A stretch of 64,000 bases of DNA from Cladopsammia gracilis (GCA_022457155.1 JAJGOT010000167.1:915001-979000); one strand, 5' to 3'. Shown: positions 13,607-57,077, numbered from the stretch's first letter. Made by a program: numbers and translations. Notes: generated from the sequence alone by a model not told the origin.

Positions 13607-13911
13607 TCTTGACGATCTCAGAACAGGCGGAAGTTGAATGAAAACGAGGCTGGGTAGTCCCCTTATGGCAAATACATTGCATGCATGAATGAATGACTTA
13701 TAACCGATGACAGACACTAGCCTTCTCGGTAGGAATTCAAGAGCAAAGAATGGTAGAAAATTCAAAATTGGGCTTTCGTTTAAAGATCAAAGATCAAACA
13801 TGATTCCACACTGAATACCGAGACACCTTGTAACATCTTACATTAATGAACAAGAGAGTGCTGAATTACTGACCGCATGTAATCGCGGGCACAGACTGTT
13901 ACAGCGCCGCC
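13607..13911. promoter_or_regulatory. Divergent intergenic region between NB-ARC gene and NDUFA9
   Basis: Only 305 bp separate the two opposed start codons, so both promoters or a shared one should lie here, unless the NB-ARC gene has an upstream untranslated exon. I see no clear TATA box. Confidence 0.45.
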
Positions 13912-43809
<29,898 letters not shown>

Positions 43810-44081
43810 CTGAATGATTAACTTCCCTTGCTAGAGAAAAAACTTTAATTGTACATAGTAACTTTAAAACTAGCACATCTTGAATGACCCTTTGAATTGT
43901 TTTTCGATCGCTAGGTGTGTTCCTGGATTGGGCATTTATGAACAGTAAAATGTTTGGCTGTCTGTTCTTTCAAGAAGTAATTGATGTTGTAAAGTTACGC
44001 TGTCAAAGTAAATTACAGGTAGTCGCACTAAAACTTGAGATATTAACATATTGCAATGAAGAGTTTTGTCATAAGATGTGG

Positions 44082-44087
44082 AATAAA
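44082..44087 (+). terminator. Polyadenylation signal of NDUFA9
   Basis: AATAAA about 273 nt after the stop codon; it is the first canonical signal downstream on the strand that I found. Confidence 0.6.
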
Positions 44088-44289
44088 GAAAAATCTTATT
44101 TTTAATGATTTATTTTATTTTATTTTATTTTTTATTTGCCATACTACAATAACCCTCGATAAACGTCGACAGGCGATAACGTCTCCTGATGAAAGTTATT
44201 ACAAAGAATACCTTATTACAGTCAAATAACTTGGTCTCTGAGAATCGAAAACTTCAAATAATCTTCACATTCGTAAAGCATGCATCCCT

Positions 44290-44440
44290 ATAATACGGAC
44301 ATCTCCTTATCAGTGGCGGATCTCGGGGGCGGACCCGGGGAGCCCCCCACCCTCCCCCTCCCCAAAGCTTGCATCCCCATAATACGGACATCTCCTTATC
44401 AGTGTGGTGATCTCGGGGAGGGGCCCAGGGAGCCCCCAAC
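44290..44440. repeat. Direct duplication of about 75 bp
   Basis: The segment with ATAATACGGACATCTCCTTA and the GC-rich sequence after it occurs twice in a row. Copy B of the segmental duplication has only one related segment. Confidence 0.7.
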
Positions 44441-44551
44441 CCCACCCCTATCCCCCGTCACCATCTTGAAAAAATATAAGGACCGAAGAGTCGAAAAATT
44501 TGGAGCTTCCTGACACATTGCCCCGCCCTCAGCCATCCCTTATACTTATCC

Positions 44552-44692
44552 GAATTGTCTATGATCAAGAGAAAATTGTCTATGATCAAGAGAAAATTGT
44601 CTGTGATCAAGAGAAAATTGTCTGTGATCAAGAGAACATTGTCTATGATCAAGAGAAAATTGTCTTTGATCAAGAGAAAATTGTCTATGTGC
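44552..44692. repeat. Minisatellite, 21-bp unit
   Basis: About 6.5 units of ATTGTCTATGATCAAGAGAAA with a few substitutions. The matching part of copy B (near 52565) lacks the array, so it expanded in copy A. Confidence 0.85.
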
Positions 44693-45897
44693 GACTTGTG
44701 CTGTGATATCTGAGAATCGTGAAAAAATAACGGATGGAACGAGTTAAGTTGCCCGACAGACAACTTGCCAGATGTACTTTTTTTGCAATCCTTCCCCCTC
44801 CACCCCTCCCCCCCCCCCCCCCCCCCAAAAAAAAAAGCTCAGATCACGAATCTCAAAAATCCGGATTTGTATTTGATCTGATGAATCTCGCCAGAATATG
44901 CCGGATTTAACGCATTCATTATCCTTTTTTAATTTTAGTAAAATAAAAACACCGCAAAATCAATTTTGGGTTGGAATTATCCCTCCCAAAACGCAGCCTG
45001 AATGTACATTTAATACACTCTGTTTCAAGGAAGAAAACAAATGTTCTTCTAAATATTTTTGTCAGAAGGAAAATCAAAAACAAATTTTCGTGCACTTTAT
45101 AAATAATAGTTCCATGCAATTGGTATTAACTTTAAACAGTTTTGGAAAAACAGCTGTTTTTCTCAGCAATATTGTCATGAATGAAGACTGCTACAAGTTT
45201 TTAATAGTATATGTGAACATAAACCGGTAAAAAATAATCGAAGAATACACTTCGCGAAGAGTCTATTTGACTTTTGAAGTATATCCGCTTTCATGCCAAC
45301 AGCTTTGCGGATTATAATATATAAATAAATAAGGATCACATAGGCTATAACCGAGATAATAAATAATGGCAAATGTTATTGTTGAAAGGTGCCAAAAATT
45401 AGAATTTTTTCGGACGTTTCGGGCTTAGCCGTTCTTCTGTGAAATGTCAACATGAACATTTTCCATTATGTATTTTGTCTCAAGCGCCACGCAGTTTTTT
45501 TTAACTATTTTTGTTCAACTACTATGCCTATATCCGAGATACTTTATTGACATTAAATCACCGATCAACGCAGAATAAGTGTTATTTCCTTGTGTCGTGG
45601 AAGCTCTTGTTTGTGAACTATTGTGTTGTATCGTAGGTATTGTTCGTGAACCTTTTGCTTTTATTCATTTGGTGATCGCAACAGCCCTATAATCCATTAC
45701 AGCTTTAATGCGCGTGACTTTTAATTCTCCAAAACAGCTGACTTTTTTTAATTATCATGCTTTGATATATTACATGACAACCACTGAAAGGGATAATTAA
45801 AACCTCGATGAACGTTAAATTCTGAGCTCAATATTCAACTCAACTCAAGAAAACGTGTACAACTTGCAAGCGTTTTTCTGTCTGTGTCACTTAGACC

Positions 45898-46857
45898 ATG
45901 TTCAACGAAAACAACTCAGCGATAAACGCAACAAACTCGGCAACCCAACTTCACGCAGAATACTGCCGTCGATTCGAGGACGAACGTTATTTTACGGCGA
46001 ACTACCTTACCACCCTGGTCTCGATAATTCTCAACTTGTTAAGCTGTCCTTTTATCATTCTGTTGAACGTGTTGGTCATAATGGCGGTTAAAACAAAACA
46101 GAGACTCCAGAGCATGTACAACATACTGCTTGCCTGCTTGGCGGGAACTGATCTGCTCGTAGGAACAGTCACTCAGCCTACATTTATTGCAGTTGAGATT
46201 TTTGCCATCACTGGTGGTTCAGTGGCTACATATTGTAGCATCTTTAAGAATATTTTAAAGCCGTTATTTGCTCTATCCATATTACCTTCTCTTTTTCATC
46301 TTACTTTAATAAGCATTGAGCGCTATATCGCCATTAAATATGCCCTGCAGTATTTCGACATTGTAACAAGATTTCGGCTGGCGAAAGCGGTTATGTTAAG
46401 TTGGTTTCTAGCCGTGGCCTTTACTCTTTTAAGACTTTTGAAAGTTGATTTTATCGCTTATACCGCTCTTCCGTTTTTGGTAATTCTATGTCTGTTAGCA
46501 ATGACGTACTGTCATTTCTCAGTTTTTTTAACCACTAGACGTCACCAAAAGCAAATCAAAGCTGAACAAACTTCGGGAGAAGCTGCTGCAAAGTTCCTGG
46601 AAGAGAAGAAAGCCTGGATAACGACCAGCATTATTATCGGTTTTGTTTTTCTCTCTTATTCATTAGCAATACTACCCAATTTAGCGCTAATGTTCGGCTT
46701 CCTGACTCAAGAATCACGTAATATGTACTTCTGGCGCAACATTAAGTATTGTGGTCTCACGCTAAATTCACTTTGTAATCCAATAATTTATTGCTGGCGA
46801 AGTAAAAAGATTCGTAAAGTAATGATTGCTTTTTTCAGGAAAGAGAATCTGAACTGA
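45898..46857 (+). CDS. Rhodopsin-like (class A) G-protein-coupled receptor
   Basis: A single-exon gene of 319 aa with seven hydrophobic segments. The N-terminus has two N-glycosylation sequons (near residues 5 and 10) and no signal peptide. TM1 has LNVLVIMAV. TM3 ends with ERY at 141-143 (the DRY box) and TM7 with NPIIY at 294-298. Intracellular loop 3 is basic and short. The ligand is unknown; the pattern recalls the large cnidarian amine/adenosine/melanocortin-like receptor expansions. A tandem copy with one nonsense codon lies at 53679-54647. The start follows a good divergence point between the two copies and gives the full N-terminus. Confidence 0.88.
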   Translation: MFNENNSAINATNSATQLHAEYCRRFEDERYFTANYLTTLVSIILNLLSCPFIILLNVLVIMAVKTKQRLQSMYNILLACLAGTDLLVGTVTQPTFIAVEIFAITGGSVATYCSIFKNILKPLFALSILPSLFHLTLISIERYIAIKYALQYFDIVTRFRLAKAVMLSWFLAVAFTLLRLLKVDFIAYTALPFLVILCLLAMTYCHFSVFLTTRRHQKQIKAEQTSGEAAAKFLEEKKAWITTSIIIGFVFLSYSLAILPNLALMFGFLTQESRNMYFWRNIKYCGLTLNSLCNPIIYCWRSKKIRKVMIAFFRKENLN

Positions 46858-47230
46858 CTAAGAAGATGTGCAAAAAACATGGTTAGTCTGTAAATAAGTA
46901 CTGTTAGTAATGCAGAAGTTAAACGATCCATCATGGCTAAACATCTGAAACTTGGCACCACGGCAAAATACAAAAATCAGACCTAGGCTAAAAATTGCTT
47001 GTTTGCATTGTGCTCTTCCTAGAAACTTTAAGGTGAAGTCTCATAAATAGTGGTAAAATGATTTGAAAAGTGGACATATCTGATTAAATTAATTTATTTT
47101 CTTCATGCAATCGTCTGTAATGCAATACCACTACTCGAGGAAATTCCAGTTACTTTGACTTATTAACAAAACCAAATATTCATTTTAATAAATTCTCATG
47201 ATTTAGAAAGCTAATAATGTTCTCTCTTTA

Positions 47231-47523
47231 TTGCGCCTTTCAATAACATGCGGAATTTGAAATTCAAATCTCCACCAACAGTTGCGTTATTCCCTGCCGT
47301 CAATCATAATTAATACAAAAGCCAACGGACCATGTAAAAAAAGAAACAAACAAAATGGATCGAAATCTACCAATCATAATGCACGGACGTGACCTTTTGA
47401 CCTCATTGAAGTGAGGATCTGTTTCCTGAGAGGTAAGCTAAGATGATTGACGGCAGTGTAAAACGCAACTGTTGGTGGAAATTTGAATTTCAAATTCCGC
47501 ATGTTATTGAAAGGCGCAGTAAT
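47231..47523. mobile_element. MITE, about 290 bp, with about 75-bp inverted arms
   Basis: Arms beginning TGCGCCTTTCAATAACATGC are nearly identical over about 75 bp. Copy B of the segmental duplication (near 54775) has the same flanks without the element, which proves insertion after duplication and gives an empty site. Confidence 0.85.
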
Positions 47524-48355
47524 AACCTGAACTGTACTTCCTAGTCAATTAAAATCTGTGATAAGAACACACAAAATAGCATCACCTGCGCCTATACAAT
47601 GGTACAACACTGGGCCTACAATGGCACAACACTGGGAATATGTCTGTTTTATAAGTTATTGACTCCAAACCATTCAGAGTTCAGGGGTTTCACGTTTGCA
47701 TAAATTCTCTGGCAAAGGAAAGCTAAGATTGACTTGAAATATTCATCATTTAATCCAGAAACTTCGTCACTTCTTTCCACACTCTCATGTAAAACAGACC
47801 AGGATTGGGCAGCTGTTTTGTCTTGCTTGCTAAAGAGACTCATCTTGGGAGAGGACCAGGCACAGTTTTTGATTCCAATATCCTCCTGAAACGAGAGTGT
47901 GTTCAGTTGATAACACATCAAAGTAAACTGGATTACATCTGAAATCACACACTTTGTGACAAGTGGCTTCTCGAGATGCTCCCCCATCTGGACTCCACGA
48001 TCCATTGCCAAGGCAACCAGAGAGCTGAACATGCTCATAATGCCAAAAGCTTGCTGCTGTTCAGCAGTCAAGTTGAAAGTGTTTGTTAAAAACAACATGT
48101 GATTGTAAGGCCTATGGTACTTGTTTAAGGTACTGTTCTGGAAGCCTGGGTTGTTCTGCAGATGGACGATTGGATGTCGGTAGGCACCAAGACTGTAGTT
48201 ATCAAAGGGTCCCGGTAATTCCTGTAAAGATGTTCAGTTTCAATATCTGTTAGTAGAAAGATAATAAAGCATGCAAGAAACTTGACTCTGCTTTATTCTA
48301 CTTCTTATTAATATAGCAGTAGATTTCTGATGACTTGAACAGGAGCACAGCCCAC

Positions 48356-51300
48356 CATACATTTAAAGGCCACACGACCCCTCAATTGCTATAATTACTG
48401 ATCGTGTTTAACTCGAGATTCTTTAGAAGTTCGTTGACCAACCGTCGATATACCGTTATTAGCGACTGCGACCTCTCTTGCTCCTCAACTAATGTTGTGT
48501 ATCTTATAAGCTGCGCCAAATGCGATCACCAGTACGTTGAGGAAATAAAAAGGAAAGTCAGTGAGCGACTTTCTGGTCATCGCTCTTCTATTAAGAAACA
48601 TGCAAACACATTTATCGCAAGGCATTTCAACTTATCTGGTCATTCAATAGATGATATCAGGATACAACCTATTGAGCACATCAGGCAGAGACCTGGTGAG
48701 ACCGAGCAGGATGTTACCATTAGACGCTTAGATCGAGAACGCTTTTGGATGTTGCAACTCGCCACTGTGTATCCTTTAAACTCAATGATCGATTACAACA
48801 TGTTGGAAACATTTCAAATTTAAATTTTCTATCCGGTATTAATGTGTTTAATCTTTTCAATCGTCCTAAACGCCGTAAAAGAAGCCATGGACGACATCGT
48901 AATTCAAGACGTCCTTCCGAGTTAACATTAGACCAAATTCGCAATTTGTACAACGGAGGTCATGGTGACCTGCATCGTCTCCTTACAACTCTCTATAGCA
49001 CCCGGTTACCAAATTTACATAAACTTTTCAATGAATGTCAGCAGCTTATAGCAGCCAATCGGGATCAACGTTTCAGGAGAATTGTTTTAGATGTCCGCTG
49101 CAAAAGGTTATTTTTTCCAGTACGTACAGGCTATTACTCCAGCGCTAAACCTCAGCGGCGCTTTATCAAGATATATTTTCATAATAAAGGGATAGATAAA
49201 GTTAACCTAACTAACATTTTACATAACAAACAAGTTAAAAAAAAAACAAAACAAAACAAACAAACAAGTTAAATCTAAAGTACCAATCTATTTTCAAGAA
49301 CAAGATCCACCACTGATAAGTTATAAATACACGAATACCATTTCTAGGAGCGTCTTTAATTATAATCAAACCTAGCCTCCATAACGTTAATATCGATGAT
49401 TGTAGTAATACATCTTCATCTTGTGACTGCGCGTCTTCCACCTTTCGTTACGAGCCTCACGGCCATGTTATTACTGGAGATCTACGCATTGTTAAGAATG
49501 GAAAACTAAGACGTCTATTGGAGAAAGGTCCGAAGTATAGGGAGCAGAATATCGTCGATTGGAATCTAAACAAGAAGATATTGACCAAGGCTGTAGATGA
49601 TTACACCAAGAACTGCAGTAAGACCAGTAAACGTGAAAGAATGGTCGAAGAATGGTGGAAGCCGGAATGGTCGGAGACAGTAAAGCTGAAAACCCAGAAT
49701 AAAATCATCAATCCACAGCGTCGTAATTTTGGACCCTGTCACAAACCCTTAGAAGACAGACATGTCATGGCACACTTGAAGGAACTACAAGAAAGGTACG
49801 TACTAGTACCTGCGGACATAGCTGGTAATAACATCATTTTTGTTTGCAAGTATTACTACATACATACCCTGATGGAAGAACTTGGCATTAATTCCGGAAG
49901 TACTATTAATTCTACATATGAAAAACAAGATGTTACAGTTGCACGACCTTAGAAAATGTATTCCACATCACCTTAATTCTTGCAACAGAAGAAGAAAAAT
50001 TTGCCAAAAATATATTGGATACCAAAACTTCACAAGACACCGTACAAAGCACGTTTTATTGCAGGTTCAAGTTCATGCACCACTACTAAGATCTCCAAAT
50101 TGATAACTGATTGCCCTAAACTTGTCAAGAGTCACTGTACTTCGTACTGCAAGACTATTTTAGAACGAACAGGAGTTAACTGCATGTGGGTCATCAACAA
50201 TTCGTTGGATGTTATTCGTACATTGCAGGAAAAACAACTTTCGCTTAATCAGGTGAGTGCTTGGGACTTTTCCACTCTTTATACTAGCCTTCCACACGCC
50301 AAACTTAAACATCAACTCCATGATCTACTCGAAAGGGGTTTTAACACCAGAGGGAAGAGTTTCATAGCAACCAATAATTTCCACACATTCTGGGCTAATG
50401 ATAGGAGTCTACGAAGTACACTTACTTATCCTGTAGGGAACTGTGCCTTGCTATTGACTTTCTTATCGACAATATCTACGTCCACTTCGGAAACTCAGTT
50501 TTTCGGCAAATTATTGGCATACCAATGGGCACTAACGGCGCACCTTTGTTGGCTGATCTGTTCCTCCACACCTTCGAGTATGACTTCATGCTCAGAACAA
50601 TGAAGCAAGATATGACCAAAGCCGTCCAATTTAGCAACACCTTTCGTTATATCGACGATTTATTGAGCGTTAACGATGAAAATTTTGGAAATTACATCAG
50701 CGACATTTACCCGTCGGACCTGGAACTAAAGGACACTACCTTAACACCAAATGTGGTGTGTTATCTGGACACGAGAATCAAAAATGGTGACAGCAACACA
50801 CTTTTCCATCTCAGCGTCTACGACAAGAGGGATGACTTCTCATTTCGGATTGTCAATTTTCCTCATATGGACAGCAACATTCCCGCCAATCCGGCCTATG
50901 GTGTTTATATATCTAAATTGGTAAGATATGCTAAAATTTGCACATCGAAGTTGGATTTTATACATAGACTTCGCCGACTTTCATCACGTCTCCTTCACCA
51001 AGGGTTCAAATCTACGCTCCTTCGTAAATCGTTTACTAAATTCTTCAAACGCCACGGTGCTCTCATTGACAAGTATGAAATTACACTACGAGAAATTAGA
51101 TTAGCAATCCAGAATTGAGAAACTCCGCCGTATCCTTTGTTATTTGAGATCCTTTATGGCATTCTAGCGCCCCTATTTAATTTCTATATTGCTTCTATTC
51201 AGGTTAATGCAGGTGCGCGCGCAATTTTCCTTAAGTTGTGCGCGTGCTTGGCTTATTTAGTTGACGTGTGTGCTTAGTTCGTTATTTAACGTACTACATT

Positions 51301-51440
51301 TATTTTGCGTTGTTTTCCTTACTAATATGTCTTGTCAGTAACTGTGCTCACACTGTGGGTGGCTCCTCCTAAAATGTTCTGAAATTGGTATAGGATTTAA
51401 TGGAGCCGAAACCAATTGTGGAATTGCACGCATTTTGGGC
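48356..51440 (+). mobile_element. Penelope-like element with N-terminal GIY-YIG (Naiad type), degenerate
   Basis: Reading in order on the plus strand: a GIY-YIG-type nuclease with [15 protein letters not shown] and QYVEE (48404-48823); a linker in another frame (to about 49260); a CDC (CxC) motif near 49424; then reverse transcriptase blocks PKLHKTPYKARFI (about 50005), WDFSTLYTSLPH (about 50265), GTNGAPLLADLF (50525) and YIDDLLS (about 50650), to a stop at 51118. Canonical Penelope elements have the nuclease after the reverse transcriptase; here it comes before, with the CxC linker described for Naiad elements. At least three frameshifts and stops make this copy inactive. Confidence 0.8.
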
Positions 51441-51443
51441 ATC

Positions 51444-51700
<257 letters not shown>

Positions 51701-52371
51701 GCTGCTATCATGGGACTATCGTTGTAAAGCTGGCTTGCCGCAGGGACTCAGCTGAGCTCCTTAAGAAGTGGCATGACTTTGACTGTGATTAACCGGTTAT
51801 GTCCACCTTAATCTTAGTGGGAATGATATAATCTTAGTAACACAATCATAACACTGTAAATGAGCTATTGTGTTCTGTTCCATGCAGTACTATCTGGTCA
51901 AAGTCATTTTGAAGATGGCATCCTTTGAGTAGAAAGCTGGTGTCGTCAAAAGGATTTAAGAAATCTGTTTCCACTAGGTTCCGATAAGAAGCTTATGTTT
52001 TGGAATATGATTATGAGTATAACTATGATAGTTACGTCACTAGTAGGTTCCACGCCTAAACATGATGTCCTAAACTTGAAACTTGAGCTCATGTAAAATG
52101 ACCTTGGGTCGTTTTGTCCTACATTCAGGCAGCAAAAATTTTCAGACCATTTGTGCCTTAATTTTTTTCCTGCACTGTATATGGTGATAACTTATAAGTA
52201 AAGAGGTATAACGACTCGACTTACCTGGTTCAAAAAAAGCTGCCAGTTCTTTTGTTCGAATAATACATGTATAAGCTGGTTTCGGACTAATATGTTCTAA
52301 CTGGTAAAAATTATGACGCCTTTACCCAGTGTATCTTTATGTTGGGTTCAAGATCGAGAAAGTAGTCATTC

Positions 52372-55300
52372 AAAAGTTATTACGAGCAACACCTTTTTAT
52401 AGTCAAATCACTTAGTCTCTGAGAATCGAAAACTTCATATAATCTCTGCATTCATAAAGCTTTCCTCCCCATAATACGGACATCTACTTATATACTTAAG
52501 CCCAAAGGGTCGCGAAACTTGTTCACTTGCAAATATATTGCCCCCACGCCGCCCCCTACACTTCTGAATTGACTGTGATAATCATATAGAATCTTGAAAA
52601 ATATATATATAAATAGCGGACGGAAAGAGATAATTTGTCCTACAGACCGCTTGCAAGATGAACTTTTTTCGAATCCTACCACTTCTCCTAAAAAAAGCTC
52701 AGATCACGAATTTCAAAAATCCGGATAAAGATTTGATCTATTATGAATCTCTCCGGAATAAGTCAAATAAAAAATCGCAAAATCCGTTCTTGGATTTCGA
52801 TTATCCACCCTGCCTGAATGAATATAACTGTTCCAAACAAGAAAAGAAATGTTCTTCTAAATGTGTTTTGTCAGAAGGAAAATCAAAAACAAATTTTCGT
52901 GCACTTTACTTATAATAGTTCCAAGTAGTTTCTACGTGTTCTTAGCTCAGTATGTGTATATATTTATATATATTCTATTTTGCTCGCAATTATTTTCTTA
53001 TGTACTGTCAGTAATATCAATTATTAGTTGTTTAATCTGTTTATTTAGTTAGCTCTGTTTAAACTAGCTATATGTGCTAATCAGATGTCCCTGGATAAAT
53101 AAATAATAAAATAAAATAAAGAAGTAATTGGAATTAAATTTAAACAGTTTGGGAAAAACAGCTGTTTTGAAGCATATAACATTGAAAATTTTTTTTCAGT
53201 AACATTGTCATGAATGAACACTGCTACAAGGTTTTAATGGTATATATGAACATTAGCTGGTAAAATATAATCGAATACACTTCACGAAGAGTGTATTTGA
53301 CTTTTGAAGTAGGATCACATAGGCTATATCCGAGATACTTTATTGACATTAAATCACCGATCAACGCGCAATAAGCGTTATTTCCTGGTGTCGTGGAAGC
53401 TCTTGTTTGTGAACTATTGTGTTGTATCGTAGATATTGTTCGTTGTCTACTGAACCTTTTGTTTTTATTCATTTGGTGATCACAACAGCCCTATGATCCA
53501 TTACAGCTTTAATGCGCGTGACTTTTTTTCAATTATCGCTTTGTTATAACACATGACAACCACGGCAGCTTAGTAAAGGAGAACTTTAATTCTGAGCTCA
53601 ATTCAGCTCAACTTCCATTTCTTAATATCGCAAAGAGAACTTCTACAAGTTTCAAACGTTCTTCTGTCACTCAAGACCATGTTCAACCAAAACAACTCAG
53701 CTATAAACGCAACAAACTTGGTAACCCAACTTCACGCAGAATTATACTGCCGTCGATCCCAGGACGAACTTAACTTTACGGCGAACTACTTTACCACCCT
53801 GGTCTCGATAATTCTCAACTCGTTAAGCTGTCCTTTTATCATTCTGTTGAACGTGTTGGTCATAATGGCAGTTAAAACAAAACAAAGACTCCAGAGCATG
53901 TACAACATACTGCTTGCCTGCTTGGCGGGAACTGATCTGCTCGTAGGAACAGTCACTCAGCCTACATTTATTGCAGTTCAGATTTTTGCCATCACTGGTG
54001 GTTCAATGGCTACATATTGAAGCATCTTTAGGAATATTTTAATGCCGTTATTTGCTCTATCCATATTACCTTCTCTTCTTCATCTTACTTTAATAAGCAT
54101 TGAGCGTTATATCGCGATAAAATATGCCCTGCAGTATTTCGACATCGTAACAAAATTTCGGCTGGCGAAAGCGGTTATGTTTAGTTGGTCTCTAGCCGTA
54201 GCTTATGCTCTTTTCATTAAACTTTTGAAAATTAATTTTATCGCTGCTAATGCCGCTCGTCTGTTTTTGCTAATTTTGTGTCTGTTAGCAATGACGTACT
54301 GTCATTTCTCAGTTTTTTTAACCACTAGACGTCACCAAAAGCAAATCAAAGCTGAACAAATTTCGGGAGAAGCTGCTGCAAAGTTCCTGGAAGAGAAGAA
54401 AGCTTGGATAACGACCAGCATTATTATCGGTTTTGTTTTTCTCTCTTATTCATTAGCAATACTACCCAATTTGGCGCTAATGTTAGGCTTCCTAAATCCT
54501 CGATCAAGTAATATGTACTTCTGGCGCAACATTAAGTATTCTGGTCTCATGCTAAATTCACTTTGTAATCCAATAATTTATTGCTGGAGAAGTAAAAAGA
54601 TTCGTAAAGTAATGATTGCTTTTTTTAGGAAAGAGAATCAGAGCTGACTAATGTAATGCAATACCACAAATCGAGGAAATTTCAGTTCCTTTGAATTTAT
54701 TCACAAAACCAGCGACCGAATTTTCATTTTTATAACGCTTCTCATGATTTAGAAAGCTAATAATGTTCTCTATTTGACTTGAACTGTATTTCCCAATCAG
54801 TTAAAATCTGTGCCGGATAAACTTAAAAGGTGCTCTGTGACAAGAACACGCAAAGTAGCATCACCTGTGCCTACAATGGTACAACACTGGGAATACGTCT
54901 GTTTTATAAGTTATTGACTCCGAACCATTCAGAGTTCAGGGGTTTCAGTTTGCATTAATTCTGGCAAAGGAAAGCTAAGATTGACTTGAAACATTCATCA
55001 TTAAATCCAGAAACTTCATCACATCTTTCCACACTCTCATGTAAAACAGACCAGGATTGGGCAGCTGTTTTCTCTTGCTTGCTAAAGAGACTCATCTTGG
55101 GAGAGGACCAGGCACAGTTTTTGATTCCAATATCCTCCTGAAACGAGAGTGTGTTCAGTTGATAACACATCAAAGTAAACTGGATTCCATCCGTAACCAC
55201 ACACTTTGTGACAAGTGGCTTCTCGAGATGCTCCCCCATCTGGACTCCACGATCCATTGCCAAGGCAACCAGCGAGCTGAACATGCTCATAATGCCAAAA

Positions 55301-56620
55301 GCTTGCTGCTGTTCATCAGTCAAGTTGAAAGTGTTTGTTAAAAACAACATGTGATTGTAAGGGTACTTGTTTAAGGCACTGCTTTGGAAGCCTGGGTTGT
55401 TCCGCAGATGGACGATTGGATGTCGGTAGGCACCAAGACTGTAGTTATCAAAGGGCCCCGGTAATTCCTGTAAAGATGTTCTTTCAATATCTGTTAGTTC
55501 AAAGATAATAAAACATGCATGAAACTTGACTCTGGTTTATTCCACATCTTATTAATAATATACATGTAGCAGTAGAATCCTGATGGCTTGAACAGGGGCA
55601 CAGCCCATCGTGGCACTATGGTAATATAGCTGGATTGCCACAGGGACTCAGTTGAGCTCCTTAAGGAGTGGTATGACTATGTGTGTGGTTAAATGATTAT
55701 GTCATCCTTAATCTTTGTGAGGATGATAAAACCTTAGCAACACAATCATAACAATGTAAATGAGCTTTTGTGTTCTGTACCAGTACTCTCTGGTCAATGT
55801 CAAAGATGGAATCCTTTGAAGTGAAAGCAGCTGTTGTCAAAATAATTTAAGAAATCTGTTTCCACTAGATCCAATAAGAAGCTTATGTTTTGGAATATAA
55901 TTATGAGTATAACTATGATAGTTCAGAGATGCCAACCTCTAAAGATTAAAAATAGGGAGATTTTTTCTGGGGGTGAAATTCCACCATGCCCCCCTCCCCC
56001 CCCCGCCCCCACACCAAGGCGTGAATCGAGTGACATAGTGGCGAGAATCAAGGGGGGTCAGGAAATTTTTTTTGCCTTTACCCTCTAAAGGTATCATTTT
56101 CTGCATTCCTGAAACCCGAAAAGCGTTTGTGAAGTTAAGATATGATGGAAGACCGCATTTTTTGGGGATTTTGGGAAAATTTGGGTTAAAATCTTAGCCT
56201 ATTTTAGAGAAAAGATCCAAAGTCGCTTTTATCCGGGAGATTTGGTGACCCGTATGGGAGACCGGGAGATTCGTTCCGTATCCAGGAGAGTTGGCATGTA
56301 TGTAGTTACGTTTCTAGTAGGTGTCAAGCCTAAGCATAATGTCCAAAACTTGAAACTTGAGCTCATGTAAAATGGCTTGAGAGAGTTTTGAACTACATTC
56401 AGGCTGCCTTAAATGTTTTCCGGCACTGTATATGGTGATATTAGTAAAGAAGTATAAAGACCCGACTTACCTGGTTCAAATAAACATGCCGGTTCCTTTG
56501 TTCGAATAATATAAGCTGCTTTGGGTCTCATATGCTCCAATTGGTAAAAATTATGATGCCTAACCCAGTGTATCTTTATTTTGGGTTCAAAATCAAGAAA
56601 GCAGTCATTCAGATGCGGGA
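52372..56620. repeat. Tandem segmental duplication, copy B
   Basis: This is the copy that remains joined to the MRPS30 5' end. It carries the nonsense-containing GPCR and the working MRPS30 exons 2 and 3. It serves as the empty-site reference for insertions in copy A. Confidence 0.85.
53679..54647 (+). pseudogene. Tandem copy of the class A GPCR with one in-frame stop
   Basis: The frame is preserved from ATG to the final stop over 322 codons, but codon 114 is TGA (54018-54020), where the sister copy has TGT (Cys) at the start of TM3. ERY and NPIIY are intact. Differences elsewhere are substitutions and in-frame indels. It is therefore a very young pseudogene, a polymorphic null, a stop readthrough case or a sequencing error. 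Confidence 0.85.
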
Positions 56621-57077
56621 AACGATCAGCAAATGACCAGCCACATCTCAATAAATCCTGCAGAACACCAAGTTTAAGAAGCTCGTGTCTGCGTTCGTTT
56701 TTTCGATCATTGGCGGTTTCTTTGCGGCATCCATAATTCTGCAGCACAGATTTCGTGAATTGCCCTCTTACGATTTCGTATTCTTCACCAGAGAAGAAGT
56801 TGTTTAGGTTTGAGAAGGAAAGAGGAAGACCCTGGAATAACTTTGTTTTGGTTAACCACTGGTACTTTGAACTGGCGTCGAATTCTCTTGTAGATGGATG
56901 AACTATGAACGCTCGTCTAATCACGTGTGGAGCTATGATCAACGGAATTCCAGTTTGATGTGCTACCGTTTCCTCTTGTGTAGCCACAGCGCATAGTCGT
57001 CGGCGAGTGAAATTCACTGCAGAGCGAACAAAGAGTAGTTGGCTCGCAACACGTTGTTCGAGCAAATTGGCCGCCAT
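54955..57077 (-). CDS. MRPS30: Mitochondrial ribosomal protein S30 (mL65)
   Basis: Three exons in phase: 57077-56471, 55830-55733 and 55467-54955 (405 aa; human protein 439 aa). mL65 is part of the large subunit of the mitochondrial ribosome, near the tRNA exit side. Family resemblance is clearest in exon 3 (TKCVVTDGIQFTLMCYQLNTLSF, then NCAW and GFNDE). Exon 1 has the WVRHHNFYQLEHMRPKAAYI-type stretch and a basic, likely mitochondrial N-terminus. The middle exon is short, uses a weaker donor and is chosen because it alone restores the phase; treat it as tentative. The C-terminus ends CQN because of a 2-nt difference from the duplicate. It is divergent with TRMO. Confidence 0.82.

Noticed and set aside
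44552..44692. CRISPR-like array
   Set aside because: Units are head to tail without spacers, in an animal genome; it is a minisatellite.
49980..51118. Selenocysteine-coding Naiad frame
   Set aside because: Some Naiads use selenocysteine, but the breaks here are frameshifts rather than in-frame TGA codons at conserved cysteines.
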